A stretch of 62,612 nt of DNA from Methyloceanibacter sp. (GCA_030064755.1 JASJEH010000003.1:1-62612), one strand, 5' to 3'. Shown: positions 26,724-35,853, numbered from the stretch's first letter. A program made the numbers and translations. The notes: generated by a model not told the origin, from the letters alone.

Positions 26724-27433
26724 CCCAAGAGACCCCGCAAGAAAAACCGCCCCATAAGACGCAAGACGAGAAGTGGCTCGCAGTTGACGATTACATCGTC
26801 GAGAGTTTCCTGGACGAAGATCCGGTTCTTGAAGCTGCTCAGGCCGCCTGTGATGCCGCGGGACTGCCGCAGATTCAAGTTGCGCCGCTGCAGGGCAAGT
26901 TCTTGATGATGCTCGCCCGGGCCTTGAATGCACTCAAGATCCTGGAGGTGGGCACGCTTGGCGGCTACAGCACGATCTGGCTCGCGCGCGGGCTCGCCGA
27001 CGGCGGCCATGTGACGACACTCGAACTCGATCCGCACCATGCCGAAGTCGCTGAACGCAATTTCGAGATGGCGGGACTTGAGGGCCGGATCACGGTGCAA
27101 CGGGGCCCCGCACTCAAATCCATGGCGGCATTGCACGCGGAGGACGCGGGCCCCTTCGACCTGATCTTCATCGATGCAGATAAGCCGAGCACGCCGGACT
27201 ATTTCGAGTGGGCTGTGAAGCTCTGCCGCGTAGGGTCCTTCATTGTTGTGGATAATGTCGTGCGTGAAGGCGCGATCCTCGCCGCGCAAAGCGACAACAA
27301 GCACGTCAAAGGCCTGCGCGCATTCTATGCTCAAGCGGCTGCCGATCCGCGCGTCACCGCGACCGCGTTCCAGACCGTCGGCCACAAGGGTCACGACGGC
27401 CTTGCCATCGTGCAGGTGACACAAGCGCGTTAG
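26720..27433 (+). CDS. Class I SAM-dependent O-methyltransferase
   Basis: 237 residues. The caffeoyl-CoA/catechol O-methyltransferase pattern is visible: KFLMMLARALNALKILEVGTLGGYSTIWLARGL (motif I), TTLELDPHHAEVAERNFEMAG, and DLIFIDADKPSTPDYFEWAVKL with the metal-binding acidic residues, then VVDNVVREG. These small enzymes methylate catechol-like hydroxyls with Mg2+. The substrate is unknown. Coupled by ATGA to the FAD dehydrogenase; its stop overlaps the PPK2 stop by TTAG. Confidence 0.9.
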   Translation: MTQETPQEKPPHKTQDEKWLAVDDYIVESFLDEDPVLEAAQAACDAAGLPQIQVAPLQGKFLMMLARALNALKILEVGTLGGYSTIWLARGLADGGHVTTLELDPHHAEVAERNFEMAGLEGRITVQRGPALKSMAALHAEDAGPFDLIFIDADKPSTPDYFEWAVKLCRVGSFIVVDNVVREGAILAAQSDNKHVKGLRAFYAQAAADPRVTATAFQTVGHKGHDGLAIVQVTQAR

Positions 27434-28323
27434 TGCTGGTGCTTCTCCTCGTCCAGAAGCTCCTTGTGCGCGGCATCGATTTCCGCCGCGTCATCGCTGG
27501 ACATCTTCGGGAAACTCGGGTCGAGCGCCCTGATGTGCTCCGCCAGCACGCCGGCGACGACAAGCCTGGCGAACCATTTCTTGTTGCACGGGACCACATA
27601 CCAAGGAGATTGCTCCGTCGCCGTGCTGCGAATCATGTCCTCGTAGACTTCTTGGTACTTGTCCCAGAGCCTGCGCTCGGCGACATCGGCGGCTGAGAAC
27701 TTCCAAATCTTGTCGGGGTCTTCAAGACGCGCAAGCAGGCGCTCCCGTTGCTCTTTCTTGGAGATGTTCAGAAAAAACTTGATCGGCAGCGTGCCGTTTC
27801 GTGACAGGTGCCGCTCGAAATTGTTGATATCCTGATAGCGCTCTTTCCAGATGTCCTTGGTGACGAGCTCAGGCGGCAGGTTCTGTTCCTGAAGCAGGTC
27901 GGGGTGCACGCGCACTACGAGCACGTCTTCGTAGTAAGAACGATTGAAGATGCCGATATGGCCGCGCTGGGGCAACGCGCGATAGGCACGCCACAGATAA
28001 TCGTGCGCGAGTTCTAGATGGGTGGGCTGTTTGAAGGAATGCACGGAGACACCTTGCGGATTCACTCCTGTGAGGACGTGCTTGATGATGCCGTCCTTGC
28101 CGGCTGTATCGATTCCTTGCAGAACCATCAGTACAGCCCAGCTGCCCTCCGCGTAGAGACGCTGTTGGAGCCTCGATAGGCGCTTGACGCCGAGTTCGAG
28201 CAATTCCTCGCCATCCTTCTTATTGAAGTCGACATTGCCCGAGTCGTCCGGGTCGAAGTCCTCCAACTTGAAGCCGTTACCCTTGGTGACGCGATAACGA
28301 TCGAGAATCTTTTCCGGTAGCAT
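27430..28323 (-). CDS. ppk2: Polyphosphate kinase 2 family protein
   Basis: 297 residues. A P-loop at residues 70-78 (GIDTAGKDG), a GVNPQGVSVHSFKQPT lid-type segment, and RGHIGIFNRSYYEDVLVVRV with the second ATP-binding block are characteristic. PPK2 enzymes move phosphate between polyphosphate and nucleotides; whether this one favours mono- or diphosphates cannot be told. A good AAAGGGGGG site precedes the ATG. The C-terminus is charged and ends EEKHQH. Confidence 0.92.
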   Translation of the reverse strand: MLPEKILDRYRVTKGNGFKLEDFDPDDSGNVDFNKKDGEELLELGVKRLSRLQQRLYAEGSWAVLMVLQGIDTAGKDGIIKHVLTGVNPQGVSVHSFKQPTHLELAHDYLWRAYRALPQRGHIGIFNRSYYEDVLVVRVHPDLLQEQNLPPELVTKDIWKERYQDINNFERHLSRNGTLPIKFFLNISKKEQRERLLARLEDPDKIWKFSAADVAERRLWDKYQEVYEDMIRSTATEQSPWYVVPCNKKWFARLVVAGVLAEHIRALDPSFPKMSSDDAAEIDAAHKELLDEEKHQH

Positions 28324-28350
28324 GTTTCCCCCCTTTGTCTCGTGCGGCGC

Positions 28351-29076
28351 TTACAGCAATGGCGGCTGAGACGGTTCCTCTTTGTCATCCTTCTTTTCTT
28401 GTCCCGTTTCATTCTTGGAAGTGTTTTCTTTCTTGGAAGTCTTCAGCTTCGCCCCGACCTTACCGGGCACGGGAATAGCCTCTAGAAGATCGTCGGGCGC
28501 AGGCCCAGTCATGGCAAGAGCTTCCTCGGCGCTAACGTCCTTTGTGTCGAGCCACGAGTCGTAGCACGCAGGTGCGAGAATAACGGGCATGCGGTTGTGC
28601 AACGGCGCTACCGTCGCATTCGGTTCGCAGGTCAGCATCGTTGCGGTATCGATCACGCCTCCCTCAGGCCCGCTCCAGCTTTCGTAGAGACCAGCGAAGG
28701 CGAACAGATGCGGTTGCCTTGGCCTCAGGTAGTATGGGCGCCGCTGGCCCTTCGGTCCTGTCCATTCGTAAAAGCCATCGGCCGGGATCAGGCATCGGCG
28801 GCGGCGTGCTGCATTGCGAAACGATGGCTTTTTGAGGAGCTCTTCGGACCTGGCATTGAACAGGGTCGGAAACTCTTTCGGATCCTTGACGAAGTGAGGC
28901 AGGAGCCCCCAGCGCATCAACCGGAAGCGCCGTCGACCTTCCGCATCCAGCAGCACGACCGGTATCGGCTCGGTCGGCCGGATACTGTCGCGCGGCGGGA
29001 AATTCGGCTTGTCGAGATAGCCGAAAAAGGCGCGAACCGCTTCGGGCGGCGTGGTCAGATCGTAACGAGAGCACAT
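28351..29076 (-). CDS. SOS response-associated peptidase / HMCES-YedK family protein
   Basis: 241 residues from ATG 29076, chosen because it makes Cys2 the first residue after Met removal (MCSRYDL). In this family Cys2 forms a thiazolidine crosslink with abasic sites in single-stranded DNA; the partners NARSE, PADGFYEW and HNRMPVIL are all present. Residues after about 210 form a hydrophilic Lys/Glu/Asn-rich tail, longer than in E. coli YedK; two near-identical copies of TTTCTTGGAAGT in the DNA suggest slippage there. It probably shields abasic sites during replication. Confidence 0.9.
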   Translation of the reverse strand: MCSRYDLTTPPEAVRAFFGYLDKPNFPPRDSIRPTEPIPVVLLDAEGRRRFRLMRWGLLPHFVKDPKEFPTLFNARSEELLKKPSFRNAARRRRCLIPADGFYEWTGPKGQRRPYYLRPRQPHLFAFAGLYESWSGPEGGVIDTATMLTCEPNATVAPLHNRMPVILAPACYDSWLDTKDVSAEEALAMTGPAPDDLLEAIPVPGKVGAKLKTSKKENTSKNETGQEKKDDKEEPSQPPLL

Positions 29077-29156
29077 GGCGACGTGATCATCAGTCCCAAC
29101 CGTCATTAACCCCATGGAAACCATAATGCCGCAACTCTAGATCGAGGAGCGACACT

Positions 29157-29753
29157 ATGATTCTAGCAAAGAAGAAAGAGCCTACCGTGACCAGCCCGGA
29201 AATCCAGGAAGACGTGAGCCGCGACGCGATCGCCACAACGTTTCAGAACGCGATGGCCAGCCATTTGCGTTCCCACGTGCCCGGCACCAACATCAACGAG
29301 CAGACCTTTCTGGCGTCCGACTACCTGAACCAGTTCCACGAACTGGTGATGCTGCTGGAGGCTCTGCCGGTGGACCCATCCACCTTCGCATCCGATCTGC
29401 ATCAATGGAATGCGCTGGACTATGAAGAGCACTTCAGCCGCTCAAAGCTGAGCAACAAGGATCTCGCGATCGCAGCCTATCGCCGCGCGCCAGCGAATGT
29501 GCGTGACAAGTTCGATTCGGCCGTAGCGCGTCTCCAGGGCGAAGCGTTGAGGCTTGTGGCCGCAGTCGGCCAGTCGCTCGACAGCCAGAACGACCTTGCA
29601 ATGACATGCTCGGGCGCCACGTCGCGCCTGCGCGTCCTTATCGACGACGCCAATGCCATTGCCAATGGCCACCCCTCCGCGGACGATGAGGGCAAGGACG
29701 TGAGACCCAGCCAAATCACCATCGATACGCTGTTTCGTCTCCGCAAACGCTGA
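29157..29753 (+). CDS. Cytoplasmic protein of unknown family
   Basis: 198 residues; ATG 29157 has GAGGAG nearby. No signal peptide or membrane segment. The sequence is helical in character (DAIATTFQNAMASHLRSH, FHELVMLLEALPVDPSTF, VARLQGEALRLVAAVGQSL) and ends in a basic IDTLFRLRKR. It is divergent from the HMCES-like gene by 80 bases, so a shared damage-responsive promoter region is possible, though I see no LexA-type palindrome there. No family recognised. Confidence 0.7.
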   Translation: MILAKKKEPTVTSPEIQEDVSRDAIATTFQNAMASHLRSHVPGTNINEQTFLASDYLNQFHELVMLLEALPVDPSTFASDLHQWNALDYEEHFSRSKLSNKDLAIAAYRRAPANVRDKFDSAVARLQGEALRLVAAVGQSLDSQNDLAMTCSGATSRLRVLIDDANAIANGHPSADDEGKDVRPSQITIDTLFRLRKR

Positions 29754-29830
29754 GGTACCGCGCCGACGGCGCCCGCAGTGATTGTGCGGAGCGGCTAGAT
29801 TTCACCATGAATTGGCGTTAGTCAGACCTT

Positions 29831-30436
29831 ATGGGACGGCTTGCGAAACCTCTGGCACTGCTTTTGTGCGGGCTCTTTTGGGCCGGAACGGGCACCGTAG
29901 CCTATGTTCCACCCGCAAATGCCCAGTTTTTCTGGTTCTTCGACCAGAATAAGCCGAAGAAGAAAAAACGTGCCGCTCCGCGGCGCGGCTACGATCTGCC
30001 GAAGATTGCGCCGCCTGCGGAGGAAGTCCTCGCTCCACCACCGCCAGATGACCGCCCCTACGATGAGAGGCTCATGCGGCTGGCCGAGATTCTCGGGGCC
30101 GTCCACTATCTCCGCGAGTTGTGCGGAGCCGACGAGGGCCAACTTTGGCGCGACCAGATGGGCGAAATCCTGAGGAACGAGGGCACGACCGCTGTCCGCC
30201 GCGCCAAGCTGGTGAACAAGTTCAATGATGGCTACCGGGGGTATCGTCGGACCTACCGGACCTGCACGCAATCCGCCACACGCGCCGCCAGTCGGTTTTC
30301 GACGGAAGGGGCTGAGCTAGCGTCCGCGCTGTCGCAAACATCTGTGTTCGCGAGCGCCCCACAAGCGCGGGTTCGAACACCTCCCGCGAGCACTCAAGGC
30401 GCCCAATCGGGTGCCCCAAACGCGGTCAGGAATTAG
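29831..30436 (+). CDS. TIGR02301 family exported protein
   Basis: 201 residues with an N-terminal hydrophobic signal (LALLLCGLFWAGTG to NAQFF) and a Lys/Pro linker. The core (RLMRLAEILGAVHYLRELCG, LWRDQMGEIL, RRAKLVNKFNDGYRGYRRTYRTCTQSA) matches the conserved alphaproteobacterial TIGR02301 family, with two Cys that may form a disulfide. Function unknown. It is the last plus-strand gene before a convergent LysE-type gene, and the 42-base gap holds only a weak CCCGC...GCGGG inverted repeat. Confidence 0.8.
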   Translation: MGRLAKPLALLLCGLFWAGTGTVAYVPPANAQFFWFFDQNKPKKKKRAAPRRGYDLPKIAPPAEEVLAPPPPDDRPYDERLMRLAEILGAVHYLRELCGADEGQLWRDQMGEILRNEGTTAVRRAKLVNKFNDGYRGYRRTYRTCTQSATRAASRFSTEGAELASALSQTSVFASAPQARVRTPPASTQGAQSGAPNAVRN

Positions 30437-30478
30437 TCGGTAGTCCCCGCTCTTCCGGCACAGGAGGCGGGCTCACCC

Positions 30479-31222
30479 TTAGCGGAAGTAACGCACACCG
30501 AACTCGGCAATAAGCCCAATGCCGAATCCGGACAGGATTAGGCCGGCGATCCGGTTGACAAGCTTCAAGCGGTCGTCAGTCAGCTTATGGCGGATGGTGG
30601 CGATTAACTCGGACAGTCCGAGCCACCACAAAAGGCTGCCGCCCATCACCGACGCGACGAGAATCAAGGCTTCGAAGTTTGTATTGAGCCCGCCAATGAG
30701 CGAGCCGAGACCGCCGATCATGGCCGCCATGCCCAGCACGGCGCCCGGGTTGGTGACGGTCAGGATGAAGGTCTGGGGAATGATACCCATGTGCTCAAGA
30801 ATGTGGGAGCGGTCGTGGGGCGGGGTCGTCATCACGGGCCGCGTCACCAGGAGCGCAATGCCGAACACCACAAGCACCACGCCGCCGATCAACTGTATCG
30901 TGTCGCCGTAGGCGAGAAGTACGTCGGAAATCGCCGCGATGCTGAACGCGCCCGCCGCTGCCAAAACGCCATCACCAAGAACGGCGCCGAGCCCTGCTGC
31001 AAGACCTGCCCAGAAGCCCTTGGCCGCAGCCCGCTGGATGACGAGCACATTCACGGGCCCGATCGGTGCCGCCATCAACAAGCCAATCCCCAGCCCGGCA
31101 AGCACGAGCTGGATGGCGGACAGCACGATTTGCGCGCCTGCTTCCAAAGTCCGAATGCCTATTCGCTGACTCTCGGTCGGGCTCGATCGCCGCAACCCCG
31201 CACCTGATTCTTCGCGACCCAA
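30479..31222 (-). CDS. LysE-family transporter
   Basis: Up to 247 residues with six hydrophobic segments. The LysE/RhtB entry motif GLLMAAPIGPVNVLVIQRAAAKGFWAGLAAGLGAVLGD is clear, and later helices contain TVTNPGAVLGMAAMIGG. The family exports amino acids or related small molecules. The start is uncertain: the frame opens at TTG 31222, and GTG 31126 directly before the first helix fits the family better. Confidence 0.82.
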   Translation of the reverse strand: MGREESGAGLRRSSPTESQRIGIRTLEAGAQIVLSAIQLVLAGLGIGLLMAAPIGPVNVLVIQRAAAKGFWAGLAAGLGAVLGDGVLAAAGAFSIAAISDVLLAYGDTIQLIGGVVLVVFGIALLVTRPVMTTPPHDRSHILEHMGIIPQTFILTVTNPGAVLGMAAMIGGLGSLIGGLNTNFEALILVASVMGGSLLWWLGLSELIATIRHKLTDDRLKLVNRIAGLILSGFGIGLIAEFGVRYFR

Positions 31223-31276
31223 ACTTGCAACTGACCGCGGTTCTGCGAGATTGACTCAGATCGCACGGAGACTGGC

Positions 31277-31876
31277 ATGAAGCTGCGGAAAAATGTGATC
31301 ATGGTCGCCCTCGCGGCATTGGTAGCGGTCGCCGCCTTGCTTGTCTACGCCCCGACAAACACGGTCGCCGCGAGCGACAAACTGCCCGACCCGGAGGCGG
31401 AGGCGGCCCAAGGCCGGACCGGTCCCAAGGTGCTGTACGACGCGGCCGCCACGCCGAAACTTGTTCAGCGCATCCTGAAGATGATCGTCCTCACTGCCCA
31501 GACTGGCGAGATCGAGGAGATGCGGGCCGTGCTCGAATCGAATGAGCTCAAGCCGATGGTGGCCGCAAAGCACATCGACGACCCGATCGCGTATTGGAAA
31601 GCACAGTCTGTGGACGGCACGGGACGCGACATTCTCGCGAGCATGCTGGATATGCTGAGCACGGGGTTTGTTCTGAAGGGCAAGGGCGACACCGGCATGT
31701 ATATCTGGCCGTACTTCGCCGAGGTCGACTTGAGGACGCTCACGCCGCGAGAGCAAGTCGAGCTTTATCGTCTTGTGCCGCCCCAGCAAGCCAAGGCCAT
31801 GCTGGCGTCAGGCGAATACACAGGCTACCGTCTTGGGGTCGCGCCCAACGGCATCTGGCACTATTTCCTCAAGTAA
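31277..31876 (+). CDS. Exported protein of unknown family
   Basis: 199 residues; an N-terminal hydrophobic signal or anchor (VIMVALAALVAVAALLVYA) is followed by an Ala/Glu-rich spacer. The C-terminal part is helical and ends in DTGMYIWPYFAEVDLRTLTPREQVELYRLV, then a final GVAPNGIWHYFLK. The WPYF and GIWHYF stretches look like conserved structural motifs, but I recognise no family. Its stop is 14 bases from the convergent dihydroorotase-like gene. Confidence 0.7.
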   Translation: MKLRKNVIMVALAALVAVAALLVYAPTNTVAASDKLPDPEAEAAQGRTGPKVLYDAAATPKLVQRILKMIVLTAQTGEIEEMRAVLESNELKPMVAAKHIDDPIAYWKAQSVDGTGRDILASMLDMLSTGFVLKGKGDTGMYIWPYFAEVDLRTLTPREQVELYRLVPPQQAKAMLASGEYTGYRLGVAPNGIWHYFLK

Positions 31877-31890
31877 GGGCCTTCCAGCCC

Positions 31891-33234
31891 CTACCCCGGC
31901 AGCCCTCCCGGGAACCCCTCGCCAAACCGCACCGGCTGTCCCTGCGCCTCCCCAAGGTCGCCCTCCCACATGGCAAGATGACCCCGGATCACGGTCCCGA
32001 TAGGCCAGCCCTGGACCTTTCGGCCCGCAAATGGGGTCCAGCCGGTCTTGCTGCCAACCCAGTCGTCTTCGATGACGCGCTCAGCCTTCAGGTCAACGAC
32101 CGTGAAGTCGGCATCGTAGCCAACGGCGATACGGCCCTTGCAGATGGTCCCGAAGAGGCGCTGGGCCGCCGCGCTCGTGAGATCGACGAACCGGGCGAGG
32201 CTGAGCCGCCCCTTGTTGACATGATCGAGCATCACGGGCACGAGCGTCTGCACGCCAGGCATACCGGAGGGCGTTGCGGGATAGGTGGCCGACTTCTCCT
32301 CAAGCGTATGGGGCGCATGGTCCGAGCCCAGAATGTCGACCACGCCCTGCTCCAGCCCCCACCACAGCAACGCCTGATGTGCCCGATCCCGAATTGGAGG
32401 GTTCTGCTGCACCTTTGTGCCGAGACGTTCATAGTCCTCGGGAGCCGCGAACGTCAGGTGTTGGGGCGTCACCTCCACCGTTGCGACGTCTTTGTTGTGC
32501 GACAGAAGCTCCATCTCTTCGCCCGTCGAAACATGAAGGATGTGGATGCGAGCGCCCGTCGCGCGTGCGAGCCGCAAGAGTCGCTCCGTCGATTTGAGCG
32601 CGGCCGTCACATCGCGCCACTCGTAATGGCTGGTAGGATCGCCCACGCGCCTGAGATCGAGCCGTTCCCTTAGGCGCGACTCAAGCTCGGAATGAATTGA
32701 GCAGCGGCGGCGGAGGGTCGAAAACACTTGGGTGAGCGTCTCATCGTCCTCGACAAGAAGGTCGCCCGTGGACGACCCGGCGAAAATCTTGACGCCCGCC
32801 GCACCTGGGAGCCGCTCAAGATGGCAAAGCTCCGCCGCATTCTCGCGCGTAGCGCCGACAAAGAAGGCGAAATCGCAATGCATGCGATTGGTGCCCGCAG
32901 CCACCTTGGCCGCCAGTGCCTCAGGCGTGGTGGTGGGCGGGCTGGTATTGGGCATCTCAAAAACGGCCGTGACGCCACCCAGAACCGCCGCGCGGCTACC
33001 TGTCTCCAAGTCTTCCTTGTGTTCCATGCCCGGTTCGCGGAAATGGACCTGAGTATCTATAACGCCGGGCAGAACATGAAGGCCGCGCACGTCGACGGTC
33101 TTGCCCGCGCGGCTCGCATCAATGGTGCCAATCGCGCGAATCTGGCCGTTGCTCACGCCGATATCCGCAAGCGCCTCCCCAGCGTGACTTACGATCGTTC
33201 CACTCTTGAATACGACGTCAAAATTTTCAGACAT
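31891..33234 (-). CDS. Dihydroorotase-like amidohydrolase
   Basis: 447 residues. The amidohydrolase metal site is complete: HVLPGVIDTQVHFREPG (two His), a bridging Lys in GVKIFAGSSTGD, ILHVST and the catalytic Asp in GSDHAPH. The dihydroorotase-type motifs and length favour dihydroorotase (pyrimidine synthesis, carbamoyl-aspartate to dihydroorotate); allantoinase or hydantoinase is an alternative. No other pyrimidine gene is nearby. It is divergent from the YgfZ-type gene. Confidence 0.85.
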   Translation of the reverse strand: MSENFDVVFKSGTIVSHAGEALADIGVSNGQIRAIGTIDASRAGKTVDVRGLHVLPGVIDTQVHFREPGMEHKEDLETGSRAAVLGGVTAVFEMPNTSPPTTTPEALAAKVAAGTNRMHCDFAFFVGATRENAAELCHLERLPGAAGVKIFAGSSTGDLLVEDDETLTQVFSTLRRRCSIHSELESRLRERLDLRRVGDPTSHYEWRDVTAALKSTERLLRLARATGARIHILHVSTGEEMELLSHNKDVATVEVTPQHLTFAAPEDYERLGTKVQQNPPIRDRAHQALLWWGLEQGVVDILGSDHAPHTLEEKSATYPATPSGMPGVQTLVPVMLDHVNKGRLSLARFVDLTSAAAQRLFGTICKGRIAVGYDADFTVVDLKAERVIEDDWVGSKTGWTPFAGRKVQGWPIGTVIRGHLAMWEGDLGEAQGQPVRFGEGFPGGLPG

Positions 33235-33310
33235 GACTTTTCGGCTTCTCCTTGCGGGGCGAACGGCCGAGACCTAAGTTCTCCAAGCCTTGGTATCAGA
33301 AGGGCACCCT

Positions 33311-34195
33311 ATGAGTCATCGCGCACCAGAAGTCCCCCAGGTAACTGCCCTCACCGATCGCGGAGTGTTGCGCGTATCGGGCACTGACGCCAAGTCGTTT
33401 CTGCAGGGACTTGTCACCAACAACATGGACAAAATGGAAGATGGAAACGCCATCTTCGCCGGGCTCTTGACCCCGCAAGGCAAGATCATCATCGATTTCT
33501 TCGTGGTGGCAGATGGCGATGCGTTCCTCATCGACGCACCGAAGGACGACCTAGAAGCGTTGGCGAAACGGCTCTCCTTCTACAAACTGCGTTCCAGCGT
33601 TTCGATCGATGCCGAGCCTGCTGTGACCGTCGCTGCTGCCTGGGGAGGCACGGCACCCCTGCCCGCGGGTGCCGTCGCCTTTGCCGACCCGCGCCTGGCG
33701 GACCTTGGCGATCGAATTCTCCTGCCGGAAGGCACGAATGTCGACGAGGCGGCCTACGCGCTGGCGAGCGAAGGTGACTACCATTCGCGCCGTATTGCCC
33801 TTGGCATTCCCGATGGTGGCCGGGACTATGCCTATAGCAACGCGTTCCCGCATGACGCGCTCTACGACCAGCTCAATGGCGTAGACTTTAACAAGGGCTG
33901 CTATGTAGGCCAGGAAGTCGTTTCGCGCATGCATCACCGGAAGTCGGCACGGAAGCGGGTTGTGCCAATCGAAGGGGATGCGCCTCTGCCGGAAGGCGCC
34001 GAAGTGATGGCGGGCACCCAGCCCGTGGGGACGATCGGTTCCGTCGACGAGACCCGCGGCCTGGCATTGCTGAGGCTCGACAGGGTGGCGTCGGCCGAGG
34101 CAAAAGGCGCACTCCTTCACGCAGACGGCACCGCGATCAAAGTCCGTCTTCCGAAATTCGCGACGTTCGAGTTGCCGACGGCGGAAGGCGCATGA
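33311..34195 (+). CDS. ygfZ: YgfZ-type folate-binding iron-sulfur repair protein
   Basis: 294 residues from ATG 33311. Related to the aminomethyltransferase (GcvT) fold. The YgfZ signature NKGCYVGQEVVSRMHHR is present, with the conserved Cys needed for function, after LFVTNNMDK-type and FFVVADGDAFLID segments. YgfZ uses tetrahydrofolate to support MiaB and other Fe-S enzymes. It overlaps the tag gene by ATGA, so they are co-translated. Confidence 0.92.
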   Translation: MSHRAPEVPQVTALTDRGVLRVSGTDAKSFLQGLVTNNMDKMEDGNAIFAGLLTPQGKIIIDFFVVADGDAFLIDAPKDDLEALAKRLSFYKLRSSVSIDAEPAVTVAAAWGGTAPLPAGAVAFADPRLADLGDRILLPEGTNVDEAAYALASEGDYHSRRIALGIPDGGRDYAYSNAFPHDALYDQLNGVDFNKGCYVGQEVVSRMHHRKSARKRVVPIEGDAPLPEGAEVMAGTQPVGTIGSVDETRGLALLRLDRVASAEAKGALLHADGTAIKVRLPKFATFELPTAEGA

Positions 34196-34773
34196 GTGCC
34201 AAAACTCTAAATCGCTGTCCCTGGCCGGGCGACGACCCACTCTACGTGGCCTACCACGACGAGGAATGGGGCGTGCCTGAATTCGACGACAGGGCCCTAT
34301 ATGAAAAGCTGATTCTGGACGGCTTTCAGGCGGGGCTGGCTTGGATCACAATCTTGCGTAAGCGGGATGCGTTTCGTGTGGCCTTCGACGGCTTCAACCC
34401 GGAGAAGATTGCGCGCTACGACGCAAAGAAGGTGGAGGTGCTCATGAATGACGCCGGCATCGTGCGCAACCGCCTGAAGATCGAGGGAGCGATCCAGTCT
34501 GCGCAGAGTTGGCTCGACATGATGGAGAATGGCTCCGGATTCTCGGCGTTCCTGTGGGAATTCGTGGAAGGGAAGCCGGTCATAAACCGTTACAAGACCA
34601 TGAGCGATGTGCCTGCGGAAACACCCTTGTCGCGCACTATGTCCAAGGAGTTGAAGGCACGGGGCTTCAAGTTCTGTGGTCCGACGATCGTCTATGCGTT
34701 TATGCAAGCGACAGGGCTCGTCAACGATCACTTGACGAGTTGCCACCGGCACAAAGCCTGTGCCGTGCTTTAG
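34192..34773 (+). CDS. tag: DNA-3-methyladenine glycosylase I
   Basis: 193 residues. Base-excision enzyme for 3-methyladenine. Seen: RCPWPGDDPLYVAYHDEEWGVP with zinc ligands Cys9 and His22, AGLAWITILRKRDAFR, and a C-terminal VNDHLTSCHRHKAC with the matching His and Cys. Length normal. The stop TAG is the first three bases of a 21-bp inverted repeat shared with two other loci. Confidence 0.95.
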   Translation: MSAKTLNRCPWPGDDPLYVAYHDEEWGVPEFDDRALYEKLILDGFQAGLAWITILRKRDAFRVAFDGFNPEKIARYDAKKVEVLMNDAGIVRNRLKIEGAIQSAQSWLDMMENGSGFSAFLWEFVEGKPVINRYKTMSDVPAETPLSRTMSKELKARGFKFCGPTIVYAFMQATGLVNDHLTSCHRHKACAVL

Positions 34774-34791
34774 AGCCTTTCATGGGCTCTA
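34771..34791. repeat. Mini palindrome TAGAGCC-TTTCATG-GGCTCTA
   Basis: A perfect 7-bp inverted repeat around TTTCATG. Its first 12 bases (TAGAGCCTTTCA) match the end of the inverted-repeat element at 36470-36741, and its last 7 match the opposite end, so it may be a collapsed copy. It supplies the stop codon of tag. It could also act as a weak terminator. Confidence 0.45.
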
Positions 34792-34804
34792 ACCGTTCGG
34801 GATT

Positions 34805-35044
34805 CTAGCCGCGTCCGCGCGGATCCATGCTGCGCGGATAGGTCCGCTCTTCTTGGATCTTGCCGTCGCGCTTTCTGATGCGAACCGAGCCCATCTTCTT
34901 GACGGCCCGTTCCAATACGCCGCCTTTGGTCGCATCGGCCTTGGTTTTGAAACGCTTTACAACTTCTCCAGAGCCCTCACGCTTCAGTTCCCACTTCTTG
35001 TTCTTGTCGTTGTAGCTGAGGGAAAATCTCGGCAGTTTTGCCAT
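34805..35044 (-). CDS. DUF2188 domain-containing protein
   Basis: 79 residues from ATG 35044. Highly basic, with NDKNKKWELKREGSGEVVKRFKTKADA, then SVRIRKRDGKIQEERTYP, matching the DUF2188 family, whose role is unknown. It probably folds as a small beta sheet with one helix. The gene is convergent with tag. Confidence 0.85.
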   Translation of the reverse strand: MAKLPRFSLSYNDKNKKWELKREGSGEVVKRFKTKADATKGGVLERAVKKMGSVRIRKRDGKIQEERTYPRSMDPRGRG

Positions 35045-35238
35045 GTTGCACTCTCCCAATCGCGCTTGATCGTTTCCTCTACGCCTTTACGAAAGCGCTA
35101 TGATTGGCATCGACACCCAGCATCGTCCATGGATTTTTTCCGTGACCGACCTCAATGACCGCTTGACGTGAGCAGACCTTCGTTTGACTTGCCCGCGCCG
35201 TTGCCGTCAGTGTCTCGCCAAACACCGAAGAGAGTCCC

Positions 35239-35853
35239 GTGAACGCCGTATCCAAAACGCAACTGCCCCGCGCCTGGCAGCGCATGCTGAGCGGAAGACG
35301 GCTAGACCTTCTCGATCCATCACCGCTCGACATCGAGATCGAAGACATCGCCCATGGCCTTGCACGCGTGGCGCGCTGGAATGGCCAAACACTTGGCGAT
35401 CACACTTTCTCGGTTGCGGAGCACAGCCTACTGGTCGAGGCGATCGCTCAGGACCTTGCTCCGTCGGGACCAGCTCCGCACCAGCTTGCCGCCCTTCTCC
35501 ACGATGCGCCCGAATACGTCATCGGAGACCTGATTAGCCCCTTCAAGGCGGCGCTTTCGCTCGACTACAAGACCTTTGAGGCGCGACTACTCGGGGCGAT
35601 TCATGTCCGTTTCGGGCTCCCAGCCGCGCTCCCCGAAGAGACCAACGACTTGATAAAGCGGGCAGACAAGATCGCCGCTTACTATGAGGCGGTGGGCCTT
35701 GCAGGCTTCTCGCAGGCCGAGGCCCGGAAGTTTTTTGGCCAACCCAAAGGCCTAAGCCCTACTCTCGTCAAAGCTTTGACAGACTTGCGTCCTGTTCCTG
35801 CGTCAGAAGGCGAAAAAGGGTTCTTGAAACGGTTTCACGAGCTTGCCAGATGA
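35239..35853 (+). CDS. HD-domain phosphohydrolase (YfbR-like)
   Basis: 204 residues starting with GTG 35239. The HD metal motif is clear: DHTFSVAEHSLLV, then AALLHDAPEYVIGDLISPFK, and later DKIAAYYEA. The fold suggests a nucleotide 5'-phosphatase or related phosphohydrolase, as in YfbR; the substrate is not established. The next gene starts 44 bases after its stop. Confidence 0.85.
   Translation: MNAVSKTQLPRAWQRMLSGRRLDLLDPSPLDIEIEDIAHGLARVARWNGQTLGDHTFSVAEHSLLVEAIAQDLAPSGPAPHQLAALLHDAPEYVIGDLISPFKAALSLDYKTFEARLLGAIHVRFGLPAALPEETNDLIKRADKIAAYYEAVGLAGFSQAEARKFFGQPKGLSPTLVKALTDLRPVPASEGEKGFLKRFHELAR

Noticed and set aside
31594-32673. 359-codon plus-strand frame across the dihydroorotase-like gene
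   Set aside because: It runs out of frame through the 31277 gene and antisense to the dihydroorotase-like gene; both have better support.
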